Of a stretch of 26,436 nucleotides of DNA, positions 1 to 7,682 are shown in pieces (within the stretch, counting starts at the first letter, position 1; each line of letters begins with the position of its first letter). A program made the translations under genes and the position numbers. The stretch is taken from contig CAYFGK010000101.1 of assembly GCA_964342305.1 (NCBI GenBank), forward strand, positions 1-26,436. The letters run 5' to 3'. The DNA is from DT-110 sp964342305 (GTDB taxonomy: Bacteria; Bacteroidota; Bacteroidia; Chitinophagales; Saprospiraceae). The notes beneath the pieces were generated by a model. That model was not told where the DNA came from, ran no database searches, and saw only the letters and a list, made by a program, of their open reading frames with translations.

Positions 1-5
1 TCTGG

Positions 6-164
6 TTGCTAAATGACTGATTGTGATAGACTTACATTGTATCTGGTAAAGGGCATCAGGTAGTAGGACACGATTTAACCCCGATACCCTATACCTACTA
101 CTTTATACCCGGAGGTTGGGCTTTGACTATCATCACTTTACAGATATCTCTGTGTCCAACCTCG
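6..164. repeat. Intergenic structured repeat, copy 1
   Basis: This is the first of two diverged copies of a roughly 155-nt element in the gene-free left end; the other is at 534-685. Shared blocks in the same order are TTGCTAAAT.ACTGA at the start, TTGTAT.TGGTA..GGG, GTAGTA.GAC, ATACCTACTACT, GAGGTTGGGCT.TGACTATC and the closing CCAACCTCG. GAGGTTGG near 113-120 and CCAACCTC at 156-163 can pair as a long-range stem, and GTAGTAGG near 60-67 can pair with CCTACTAC near 93-100. No reading frame is apparent. It could be a dispersed non-coding repeat, a transposon-derived element or a structured RNA; the sequence does not decide between them. Confidence 0.6.
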
Positions 165-235
165 TACGATTGTTAATGAATAATTTTTAATTCAGTCAAC
201 GCTCTATTGGGTTGTTTGCTATTGGCAGAGTTTGC

Positions 236-302
236 CGCTATTTTTTGTTTGGAAAGAAATCAGTTCCAGTAGGAAAGGTAGGTTTCCAAACAAAAAATAG
301 CG
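236..302. repeat. 20-bp perfect inverted repeat (long hairpin)
   Basis: CGCTATTTTTTGTTTGGAAA at 236-255 is repeated as its exact reverse complement at 283-302, with a 27-nt spacer. It sits between the two copies of the larger intergenic repeat. Neither arm is followed by a U-tract, so it is not a typical intrinsic terminator. It could be a remnant of a miniature inverted-repeat element or a structured RNA. Confidence 0.7.
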
Positions 303-406
303 TCGGTATACGTGGTCGTTGAACGGGTACTTTGACTTTTGGCGAAAGCCGAATAAGGCCACCTTCAATTAAAAATCAGACACTAAAAAATAATAATTAC
401 CAATAA

Positions 407-439
407 AAGAGCCGCCCCGGTATGACCGAGGCGGCTTTT
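407..439 (-). terminator. Intrinsic terminator, probably of susC1-susD1
   Basis: AGCCGCCCCGGT (410-421) and ACCGAGGCGGCT (425-436) form a 12-bp stem around a 3-nt loop. Read on the minus strand the one non-Watson-Crick position is a G-U wobble, whereas on the plus strand it is a C-A mismatch. The minus-strand hairpin is followed by CTTTTATT. Both facts favour termination of minus-strand transcription arriving from susD1, which ends at 693. The A/T-rich flanks on both sides leave bidirectional function possible. Confidence 0.7.
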
Positions 440-533
440 CACATTTCTCACTAGTTACTGTATGAAACTTAGGTATTATGGTTTTTCGTTTTCCATGCAA
501 ATTTATCTTAACGTAAGGTTGGGGCCGATCCGT

Positions 534-685
534 TTGCTAAATAACTGAGGGCCACAACCTCACGTTGTATTTGGTATTGGGTATAAAGTAGTAAGACTTG
601 CTTCAGTCCAAATACCTACTACTCTGTACCGTGAGGTTGGGCTCTGACTATCTTTTCTATGCGCATCAGTCATTACCCAACCTCG
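534..685. repeat. Intergenic structured repeat, copy 2
   Basis: This is the second copy of the element at 6-164, ending eight bases before the susD1 stop codon and therefore likely part of the susD1 3' untranslated region. It has a feature that copy 1 has lost: the central segment at 630-641 can pair with either of two arms. CAACCTCACG (555-564) is the exact complement of CGTGAGGTTG (630-639), while GAGGTTGGG (633-641) is the exact complement of CCCAACCTC (676-684). The two stems are mutually exclusive. A third stem joins GGTATAAAGTAGTA near 578-593 with TACTACTCTGTACC near 617-630. Confidence 0.6.
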
Positions 686-692
686 CGTTGCC

Positions 693-2198
693 TTAGTTCA
701 CATCCCACCAAACGGGTACGGACAGGTGGCTGGAGAAGTCGGTTCCCAGACCCTGGCGATCCAGAGCAGCGCGCATATTTGGGTTAGTACCAAGTTCACC
801 TTGTGGCAGAGCCAGGCGAACCGGAATGGTACCACCCGTTACGTTACCGGGGTAGTTGACCGGCGTCAGTTCCGGGAAACCGGTGCGGCGCCAATTAGCG
901 TATGCTTCGTATTCGTTCAGGAAGGTAGCTGCCCAGTATTGCTCACCAATCGCTTCCATGGTGTTATCGAATGGGTTATTAGCTATATAGGCATCGATGG
1001 CATCAGCGGGAATGGTTTCACCGTAGTGAGCCCAGCTTTCCATGGCTGCGCGTACACCGGCTTCGTAGTGGCCGGCAGCATCACTTGCTCCCCAACCGCG
1101 TAGTGCAGCTTCGGCCTGCAGCAGTTCTACTTCCGCTACAGTCATAAACATCATTGGAGATGATACGCGGACAATAGCCTGATTAACGGTGCTGAAATCA
1201 TCAACAGTCGTACCCGTCGGGTTGTCGTTGATGAGCTCCGCATCGAGTCCGTTCGGCAAGCCGTTGTGCTCACCACCGTTTACGGGAAGGGTACCGATAA
1301 CATCCAGGCGTGGGTCATCGGTGGCCTTCATCCAGTTCACAAATGTTTCACTCAGACGGGGACAGGTTTCACCGGCAGATCCCTGATCGAGATCGAGTAC
1401 CTCACCGTGGCCGTTTCGGTTGATTCCTTCCGGACCGTTGGTGTGCAGGATGAAAGCATCTTCGCCGGATTGCAGGACACCTCCCTGAATGGCTTTGGTT
1501 ACGTATTCCTGAGCGGTAGCAGCATCGACCTCGGAGAGGCGCATACCGAGACGCAGCATCAGGGAGTTACCAAAACGGCGCCATGCACCCTGGTCACCGC
1601 CGTAGAGGAGATCAGCACCACCGAAGCCACCGGAGTCACCAATCTGAGCAACGGCTTGTTCCAGTTCATTCAGCATGTCGCGGTAAATGTCTTCCTGAGC
1701 ATCAAACTCGGGAAAATCAACCCCTTCGATAAATCCTTTACCAGCTTGTGAGTAAGGGATATCACCGTACAGGTCGGTCAGGCGATGGAAAATCAATACG
1801 CGCCAGATACGAGCCATACCAATCATGGTTTGGTCAGAATCTTCAGCTGATTGCAGTGTATTGATCAAATCCTGAACCTCCACAACTGCCTGTGTATACT
1901 GGCGATCGAACAGGGAGGAAGAGTACCCCGCATTGTACGTGTACTTATCGCCTGCCCAGTATCCACAGGTCGTAGCAAAATGCTGGATCATGGTGGATGA
2001 ATAGATCAGGCTGGAACGCCAGTTCTCGTAGCGTTCACCGGAGGTACGCAACTGTATCCAGGTGAACTGGAAATTTGGATTAATTTCATTGGCTGCGTTC
2101 GGGTCGGTGTTCAGTTCACCGAATCCCTCGTCGCAGGACGTCGTCGTGAGCATTAAGGCTACGACCACGAAGAGTATATTTCTTAAGTAATTATACAT
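693..2198 (-). CDS. SusD/RagB-family outer-membrane nutrient-binding lipoprotein (SusD1)
   Basis: The 501-aa product is a surface lipoprotein predicted to cap its SusC partner and capture a ligand, usually an oligosaccharide or peptide. The first 21 residues are a signal peptide with a hydrophobic core (ILFVVVALML), ending in TTTSC so that Cys22 would be lipidated. The mature start, DEGFGELNTDPNAAN, and the later segments WRVLIFHRLTDLYGDIPYSQA and VAEVELLQAEAALRGW are typical of the SusD-like family whose TPR-type helices contact SusC. The gene follows susC1 after 32 nt on the same strand, so the two are almost certainly co-transcribed. Length is normal for the family. Ligand cannot be read from sequence; the neighbouring sugar transporters and epimerase make a glycan more likely than a peptide. 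Confidence 0.93.
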   Translation of the reverse strand: MYNYLRNILFVVVALMLTTTSCDEGFGELNTDPNAANEINPNFQFTWIQLRTSGERYENWRSSLIYSSTMIQHFATTCGYWAGDKYTYNAGYSSSLFDRQYTQAVVEVQDLINTLQSAEDSDQTMIGMARIWRVLIFHRLTDLYGDIPYSQAGKGFIEGVDFPEFDAQEDIYRDMLNELEQAVAQIGDSGGFGGADLLYGGDQGAWRRFGNSLMLRLGMRLSEVDAATAQEYVTKAIQGGVLQSGEDAFILHTNGPEGINRNGHGEVLDLDQGSAGETCPRLSETFVNWMKATDDPRLDVIGTLPVNGGEHNGLPNGLDAELINDNPTGTTVDDFSTVNQAIVRVSSPMMFMTVAEVELLQAEAALRGWGASDAAGHYEAGVRAAMESWAHYGETIPADAIDAYIANNPFDNTMEAIGEQYWAATFLNEYEAYANWRRTGFPELTPVNYPGNVTGGTIPVRLALPQGELGTNPNMRAALDRQGLGTDFSSHLSVPVWWDVN

Positions 2199-2230
2199 TT
2201 CTACGTTTTTTCAAAGTGATCGAATGGTCC

Positions 2231-5200
2231 TTAGAACTTCACGTTCAGGTTAAATTGAACGCTGCGGGTTGATGGTACACCAAACATTTCCAGACCCTGA
2301 CCATTACTGACGTTATACGTCGATTCCGGATCGATATTCGGTACATCACTCCACAGGATTGCCAGGTTACGAGCCGCAACACCGACCGTAACACCTGATA
2401 CCGGAAGGTTTTCCAGCAGGCGGTTAGGCAGTGTATAGTTCAGTACTACCTGGCGCAGCTTACCGAAATCAGAGTCGTATACAAACTCTTCGGTAATGTT
2501 GGAAGCAATGCGCTGGTAGTAATCTTCGATGTTACCAGCTTCTACGTCGCCAATACCGTTTTCGCGACCGACCAGTGTGTTCTGGTGCAGACCACGCAGG
2601 TAGGCAAAGGAGTTGGTGGCAGAGTAGATCACACCACCCATGCGCATATCGATCAGGAAGTTCAGGCTCAGGTTTTTGTAGCGGAAGGTGCTACCAAAGC
2701 CCATAGTAGTAGGAGCTACACCAGTACCAAAACGAGTGTATTCACCCTGCATAGGCAGACCATTTGCATCGAGCATGATATCGCCGTTTGCGTTACGAGC
2801 GTAAGTGAAACCAGCTACCTGGCTGTAGGGAAGTCCTTCCACGTGTTCGATGTACGCATTACGGGTACGGCTTTCCCCATCGCGCAGGGCCTCACCGTCT
2901 GATTCGGGGGTAAGCAAGCTTACGACCTCGTTGACGTTATGGGCAATGTTGAAGGTCATATCCCAGCTGAAATCCTGCTTCTTAACCGGCGTAGCGGTCA
3001 GCAAGACTTCCACACCGTTGTTGGTCATCTCACCCAGGTTGACAATTTTGCTTCCGAAACCGGACGTAGGAGATACACCGGCGCTGATGATATCGCCTTC
3101 CGTAGTACGGTCGTAATAGGTAAAGTCAACTCCTAAACGTCCCGTGAACAGGCGCACATCCAAACCAAATTCAAGTTCCTTGGTCAGCAGTGGCTGCAGG
3201 TTCGCATTGGGGATGGAGGTGTTGGCAATTCCACCCAGTGGATTGCCCAGGTGACCTTGTCCGAAAATTCCGTAGTTCAGGTTAAGCTGGTAGGGGTTAC
3301 CCGCAACACCAGGACCGGAACCGGTAGCATAGGATGCCCGTACTTTTAAAAAGTCAAAAACATCAGGTAGCGACACCAATTCGGATAGTACCGCACTAAC
3401 ACCAGCAGAGTAATAGCCCTGATTATTCTCACCGGTACCATCCGGGCTGGTCAAGGTAGAGAACCAGTCGTTACGGTACGATCCACTCAGATAAATGGAA
3501 CGCATAAATCCGATCTCAGCTGATCCGTATAGCGAATTCACCTGCCATTCTCCAAAACCATAGTTTACACTTTGGTTGGCCAGGTTGCCGATGGAATGGA
3601 GGAAGGGAATGCTGAAATTGCTACCGCTACCTCCGATCGTTTCGGTGAAGTTGCGTTGTTGGTTACCACCTGCCAGCAGGGAGATGTTAATATCATCGGT
3701 GATATCGCGATCAAAACCAAAGAGAAGCTCCGTATTCAATTCCTGAACTTCCTGCGTTGATTCGCTCAACTGGCCATTCGGGCTGTAGGCGGTTCCGTAG
3801 GGCGTCAGGTCACGACGACGGAAGGTAAAGCGATCCAATGATACCCGGGTACGGGCAAATAGGCCCGGCAGGAAATCATATTGCAATTGCACCTTACCGA
3901 TGATACGATCCTTTTTGGTGTCGTTATCAAACTGGTAAGCTGCCCAGTATGGGTTGGTCACAAATGTATTATCGTTGAATTGGAACTCCGTTCCATCTTC
4001 GCTGGCTCCGGCTTTATCAGAGCTGCCTCGCAGGTCTTCGATATTGATGGTGGCAGGTAATGACCAGGCCGTATAGTTGGCGTTACCGGGTGAATCCGAC
4101 AGGCGCGGACGGTTGTTAGCAGCCTCGTGTACGTACATAGCGGACATAGTACCCGAGAATTTCGGGCTGATGCGGGCGTTGGTACGCAAGGTGAAGTTCC
4201 GGCGGGTCAACCCTGAATTGGGAACGATGTCGCTATTGTCCAGGTTAGAACCCGAAAAGCGGAAATTCAACCGTTCGTTACCTCCGGAGAGGGTCAGGGT
4301 ATTGATGTAGGTCAGTCCTGTTTCGTAGAAACGGGAGATGTTATCGCCAGCATCGGAATAAGGGCGGTTTTGACCATCGAATTGAACAACGCTGCTACCA
4401 TTCAGCGGCTCTCCCCAGGCGTACAGACCTTGTTCGAGCGCTTCAGCTACGGTAGTAGGGGCCGTACCATTCAGGCCGTGTCCGTACTGGCGCTGGAAAT
4501 CATAGGTATTGTTCAGGCTCTCGGCCCGCAGTTGGGTGTTGAATTCCACGTTCAAGCCCGCTTTGCTACCGCTTTTGGTAGTGATCAGGATAACCCCGTT
4601 GGCGGAGCGGTACCCGTATAAAGCAGATGCCGAAGCACCCTTCAATACGGAGATACTCTCAATATCGTTTGGGTTAATAGAGGAGATACCGTCACCGGCA
4701 TCGGAACCACCCCACATACCGGCAGATCCCAGGTTTTGGTTGTCGATGGGGATACCATCCACCACGTACAGCGGCTGATTGGTACCAGACAGAGAGTTGT
4801 TACCGCGGATGATTACGCGGCTGGACCCACCGGCTCCCGTCGCGGTTGAAGCAACGTTCACCCCGGCTACCTTACCGGCCAGTGAATTGGCTACGTTCAC
4901 TTCACGCGCTTCGGAAAAACCCTCCGGCTCCAGTTCCGTCACGGAGTAGGTCAGGGCTTTTTTGGATTTTTCAATCCCCAGTGCCGTTACTACTACCTCG
5001 TCCAGGGCTACCCCTTCCTCCAGGGAAATATCGATAGTAGCCTGGTTACCGACCACAACTTCCCGGGTCTCGTAGCCGGTATAGCTGAAGGCCAGGGTAG
5101 CTCCTTCGCTCACTTCGATCGTGTACGTTCCATCGATATCGGACAGCACACCATTTGTGGTGCCCTTTTCCAGAATGTTCACCCCAATCAGCGGTTCCCC

Positions 5201-5299
5201 GGAGCTGGATGTGATCACACCGGAAACCGTCTGTTGAGCCCAGGCCGATAGACCTAGAAAGGCGGTTAGGCACAGTGTTAGTAATGCATTTTTACTCAT
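2231..5299 (-). CDS. SusC/RagA-family TonB-dependent outer-membrane transporter (SusC1)
   Basis: The 1022-aa protein is a TonB-dependent beta-barrel that imports ligand captured by SusD1, driven by ExbBD-TonB from the inner membrane. A signal peptide ends at AWA-QQ (cleavage after about residue 21). A CarboxypepD_reg-like domain follows (about 24-105, with GEPLIGVNILEKGT and GTYTIEV). Next comes the plug (about 120-240), carrying the SusC signatures NSLAGKVAGVNV, VVDGIPIDN and SVLKGASASALYGYR. The remainder is barrel, ending in an aromatic C-terminal strand (VQFNLNVKF). No N-terminal signalling (STN) domain is present, so it is not expected to control an anti-sigma system. It is the first gene of the susC1-susD1 operon and is divergent from the flavoprotein gene. 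Confidence 0.95.
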   Translation of the reverse strand: MSKNALLTLCLTAFLGLSAWAQQTVSGVITSSSGEPLIGVNILEKGTTNGVLSDIDGTYTIEVSEGATLAFSYTGYETREVVVGNQATIDISLEEGVALDEVVVTALGIEKSKKALTYSVTELEPEGFSEAREVNVANSLAGKVAGVNVASTATGAGGSSRVIIRGNNSLSGTNQPLYVVDGIPIDNQNLGSAGMWGGSDAGDGISSINPNDIESISVLKGASASALYGYRSANGVILITTKSGSKAGLNVEFNTQLRAESLNNTYDFQRQYGHGLNGTAPTTVAEALEQGLYAWGEPLNGSSVVQFDGQNRPYSDAGDNISRFYETGLTYINTLTLSGGNERLNFRFSGSNLDNSDIVPNSGLTRRNFTLRTNARISPKFSGTMSAMYVHEAANNRPRLSDSPGNANYTAWSLPATINIEDLRGSSDKAGASEDGTEFQFNDNTFVTNPYWAAYQFDNDTKKDRIIGKVQLQYDFLPGLFARTRVSLDRFTFRRRDLTPYGTAYSPNGQLSESTQEVQELNTELLFGFDRDITDDINISLLAGGNQQRNFTETIGGSGSNFSIPFLHSIGNLANQSVNYGFGEWQVNSLYGSAEIGFMRSIYLSGSYRNDWFSTLTSPDGTGENNQGYYSAGVSAVLSELVSLPDVFDFLKVRASYATGSGPGVAGNPYQLNLNYGIFGQGHLGNPLGGIANTSIPNANLQPLLTKELEFGLDVRLFTGRLGVDFTYYDRTTEGDIISAGVSPTSGFGSKIVNLGEMTNNGVEVLLTATPVKKQDFSWDMTFNIAHNVNEVVSLLTPESDGEALRDGESRTRNAYIEHVEGLPYSQVAGFTYARNANGDIMLDANGLPMQGEYTRFGTGVAPTTMGFGSTFRYKNLSLNFLIDMRMGGVIYSATNSFAYLRGLHQNTLVGRENGIGDVEAGNIEDYYQRIASNITEEFVYDSDFGKLRQVVLNYTLPNRLLENLPVSGVTVGVAARNLAILWSDVPNIDPESTYNVSNGQGLEMFGVPSTRSVQFNLNVKF

Positions 5300-5529
5300 T
5301 GTTTTGAATTTTGTTGATCATAATCATGAAATTGGATTTCAGCTTGGTTTGATGGTACAGGTACCTTCCATGATTTGTGTGTGACTTGTTTGGGATGGAT
5401 AGTTCAGGCACAAAAAGGAGTCTAATTGTCTGGTATACGCTTATTTGTGCGTGTTTGGGATGATTTTGGGGCTGGTAGCCTGATAAAAGGAATTAAATAA
5501 GGATTACACCTGCATTGTCCTTATTTGGC

Positions 5530-5562
5530 TTTGCGTTTTTACGAATCTATGCATTATTATTG
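5530..5562 (+). promoter_or_regulatory. Candidate promoter for the flavoprotein gene
   Basis: TTTG at 5530-5533 and TATTATTG at 5555-5562 resemble the Bacteroidota -33 (TTTG) and -7 (TAnnTTTG) elements, with one mismatch in the -7 box and a 21-nt spacer. Transcription would begin near 5570, placing the palindrome at 5590-5603 about 20 nt downstream. A bound repressor there could act as a block. The match is weak. Confidence 0.25.
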
Positions 5563-5589
5563 GATACTTCCTAATAAAAGTGCGAAAAT

Positions 5590-5603
5590 TGTGTGCGCAC
5601 ACA
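5590..5603. promoter_or_regulatory. Palindromic operator candidate, site 1 (TGTGTGCGCACACA)
   Basis: This perfect 14-bp palindrome is identical to the one at 17408-17421, ahead of the six-gene operon. It has the TG...CG...CA layout with a central CG that is common among LacI-family operators, but the regulator is not encoded in this window. It lies 115 bp before the chosen start of the flavoprotein gene. Confidence 0.6.
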
Positions 5604-5718
5604 CTCTTTTTTATCCACATTTTAGATGCATGTTTATGTGGGTTTAATTGAAAAAGACTGCAAATTCCGGCAGAATATCGACCATTTCAAAACAGAACAA
5701 TATAAAATCAAAACCGCT

Positions 5719-7578
5719 ATGCCACGATATTTCATTTGGGTGCTGAGCCTCACCCTGGGCACCATCGGGTGCCAGACCACTCCACCGGCCGAGCGGGTCG
5801 ACGTGCTGGTTCTCGGATCGGGAACCGGAGCCGTAGCCGCGGCCATCCAGGCCGGTCGCTCGGGAGCAACGGTTGCCCTGGTCCACCCATTGCCCTGGTA
5901 CGGCGGGATGCTGACCTCAGCGGGAGTTTCCGCCACCGACGGCAACCACTTTCTGCCCGCCGGTTTGTGGGGCGAGTTTCGGGAGGCGCTCTACGATCAT
6001 TACGGCGGCCCGGATTCCGTCGCTACCGGCTGGGTAAGCCTTACCCAGTTCGAGCCGAAAGTAGGTGCCGCTATTCTCGAGGATATGGTGACCAAAACGA
6101 ACGGACTGATCCCATACCCGGAAGCAACCTGGACCGATATCCGGCAAGTAGCTGATGGCTGGGAAGTTGCTGTACAGACTACCAATGGCACCAAATTGAT
6201 CAGAGCACGTATCCTGGTCGACGGTACCGATCTGGGCGATGTAGCGGCGGCGGTGGGGGCCGGCTTTGACGTGGGCATGGAGGCCCGGGAGGAAACAAAA
6301 GAAAAGTGGGCTCCCGTAGCCGCCAACGATATCATTCAGGATATGACCTACGTGGCAATTCTGGAAGACTATTCACCCGATCAAGCACCCCGGATCCCTA
6401 AACCGGATGGTTACGATCCGGAAGAATTTCAATGCGCCTGCCGCCACGATTGTCGGGATGCTACCGTCGTATCCTGTGCGCAAATGCTGGATTACGGTAA
6501 ACTGCCCGGCAATAAGTACATGATCAACTGGCCCAACGCAGGTAACGATTACTACGTAAATCCCATCGACCTGGACCCGGACCAAAGGGAAGAAGCGTAC
6601 CGGGAAGCCAAACAGCAAACACTCCGATTTATCTATTACATCCAGCAAGAACTGGGTTTTACGCATTTGGGCATTGCCCGGGATGCCTTCCCGACCGAGG
6701 ATGGTCTGGCCCTGTATCCTTACCACCGGGAAGGCCGTCGCATCCAGGGAATGGTGCGGTATACTCTAAATCACCTGCACCACCCCTATAAAACGGAATT
6801 GCCCCTATACCGCACCGGTATTGCGGTGGGTGATTATCCGGTCGATCATCACCACGATAAATATCCGGAAGCACCTGAATTGGCGTTTCCTGCGGTACCT
6901 TCTTTCTCTATTCCGGCAGGCAGCTTAATTCCTGCCAGCGTTCCCAATCTGCTGGTTGCCGACAAGCCGATCTCGGTCTCTAACATGGCCAATGGATCCA
7001 CTCGCCTGCAGCCGGTCATCCTTCAGGTTGGGCAAGTGGCCGGAGTCATGGCCGCAATGGCCGCCACCCGGCAGGTTTCTCCCGGTGACCTCCCGGTACG
7101 GCATATTCAGCAGGAAGTTCTCGACGCGGGGGGCTTTCTCTTGCCCTTTTTCGATGTATCTCCGGATGCTCCTGACTTCCAGGCTATCCAGCGTATCGGG
7201 GCGAGCGGGCTGATGCGTGGTCGGGGTGAGCCTTATCCTTGGGCCAACCGCACCTGGTTCTATCCGGATTCGGTATTGCAGGATACGGCCATCTATCGGG
7301 GCATCACCCGAATAGGGTTTTCATCTCCCAAGAAAGGTCAGGGCATTCCCGTTACCCGAAGGGAGGTTGTCGATTACCTTCAGCAAGTTCAGGAGGTGTT
7401 AAGCCTTTCGGCAAAAAGAGATCTGTCTGCCGAGTCGGTGGCCGGCACCTTGGGGATGGATTGGCCAAATCAACCGGCCACTCCGGTTACCCGCCGGGAA
7501 TGGGCCTTCCTCGTAGATACCCTGCTCGATCCGTTCGGGCAAATGGGAGTGGGGGTTGATGGAGACTACAGGGATTGA
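5719..7578 (+). CDS. Secreted FAD-dependent oxidoreductase (FAD_oxidored type) with SLH-like tail
   Basis: The 619-aa flavoprotein has an unknown substrate. ATG 5719 is chosen over the in-frame ATG at 5626 because it begins a clean signal peptide (MPRYFIWVLSLTLGTIGC) that could be lipidated at Cys18. There is no twin-arginine motif. The FAD-binding Rossmann motif is DVLVLGSGTGAVAAAIQAG (28-46), followed by YGGMLTSAG, typical of the PF12831 group. The distal FAD-contact region is probably LLVADKPISVSNMANGSTRLQP (about 412-433). Cysteines 239, 241, 245 and 253 form a tight cluster and are the only Cys besides Cys18. Residues from about 475 on resemble S-layer-homology repeats: FDVSPDAPDFQAIQRIGASG, then two PVTRRE motifs near 543 and 588. 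The shared palindrome ties it to the operon ending at 7680, which it faces convergently. Confidence 0.85.
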   Translation: MPRYFIWVLSLTLGTIGCQTTPPAERVDVLVLGSGTGAVAAAIQAGRSGATVALVHPLPWYGGMLTSAGVSATDGNHFLPAGLWGEFREALYDHYGGPDSVATGWVSLTQFEPKVGAAILEDMVTKTNGLIPYPEATWTDIRQVADGWEVAVQTTNGTKLIRARILVDGTDLGDVAAAVGAGFDVGMEAREETKEKWAPVAANDIIQDMTYVAILEDYSPDQAPRIPKPDGYDPEEFQCACRHDCRDATVVSCAQMLDYGKLPGNKYMINWPNAGNDYYVNPIDLDPDQREEAYREAKQQTLRFIYYIQQELGFTHLGIARDAFPTEDGLALYPYHREGRRIQGMVRYTLNHLHHPYKTELPLYRTGIAVGDYPVDHHHDKYPEAPELAFPAVPSFSIPAGSLIPASVPNLLVADKPISVSNMANGSTRLQPVILQVGQVAGVMAAMAATRQVSPGDLPVRHIQQEVLDAGGFLLPFFDVSPDAPDFQAIQRIGASGLMRGRGEPYPWANRTWFYPDSVLQDTAIYRGITRIGFSSPKKGQGIPVTRREVVDYLQQVQEVLSLSAKRDLSAESVAGTLGMDWPNQPATPVTRREWAFLVDTLLDPFGQMGVGVDGDYRD

Positions 7579-7628
7579 AGAGACTTCAGAGACTAAGGGA
7601 AATCTTTCACTTAGTCTCTGAAGTCTCT
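7579..7628. terminator. 19-bp perfect hairpin between convergent genes
   Basis: AGAGACTTCAGAGACTAAG (7579-7597) and its exact complement (7610-7628) enclose a 12-nt loop, starting at the base after the flavoprotein stop codon. The position between convergent genes suggests a bidirectional terminator, but there is no U-tract on either side. Its sequence belongs to the repeat array that continues to 7682, so it may be a by-product of that array. Confidence 0.45.
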
Positions 7629-7682
7629 ACCGTCACTACCGTCTCTGAAGTCACTAAAGTCTCTGCAGTCAATACCGTCTCA
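7582..7682. repeat. Short GTCTCTGAAGTC repeat array
   Basis: The 12-mer GTCTCTGAAGTC occurs at 7614-7625 and 7641-7652, with a one-base variant (GTCTCTGCAGTC) at 7659-7670, a truncated unit starting at 7677, and an exact inverted copy at 7582-7593. CACTA and ACCGTC spacers also recur. The array fills the whole gap between the two convergent genes and its last unit overlaps the stop codon of the permease gene. Confidence 0.6.

Larger units (their letters stand above)
5300..5718. other. Divergent intergenic region between susC1 and the flavoprotein gene
   Basis: This 419-bp A/T-rich region separates two divergent genes and must contain both promoters. On the plus side it holds the 14-bp palindrome at 5590-5603 and a weak Bacteroidota-type promoter candidate just before it. 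I could not find an exact TAnnTTTG box for susC1 on the minus strand. If the flavoprotein starts at 5719, the plus transcript would have a leader of roughly 100 nt or more. No small gene or RNA could be supported here. Confidence 0.6.

Noticed and set aside
1..692. Possible tRNA or CRISPR array in the repetitive left end
   Set aside because: No cloverleaf with a T-loop motif was found, and only two diverged long copies exist, not regularly spaced short repeats.
5626..5718. N-terminal extension of the flavoprotein starting at ATG 5626
   Set aside because: It would place a polar 31-residue stretch before a signal peptide that starts cleanly at 5719.
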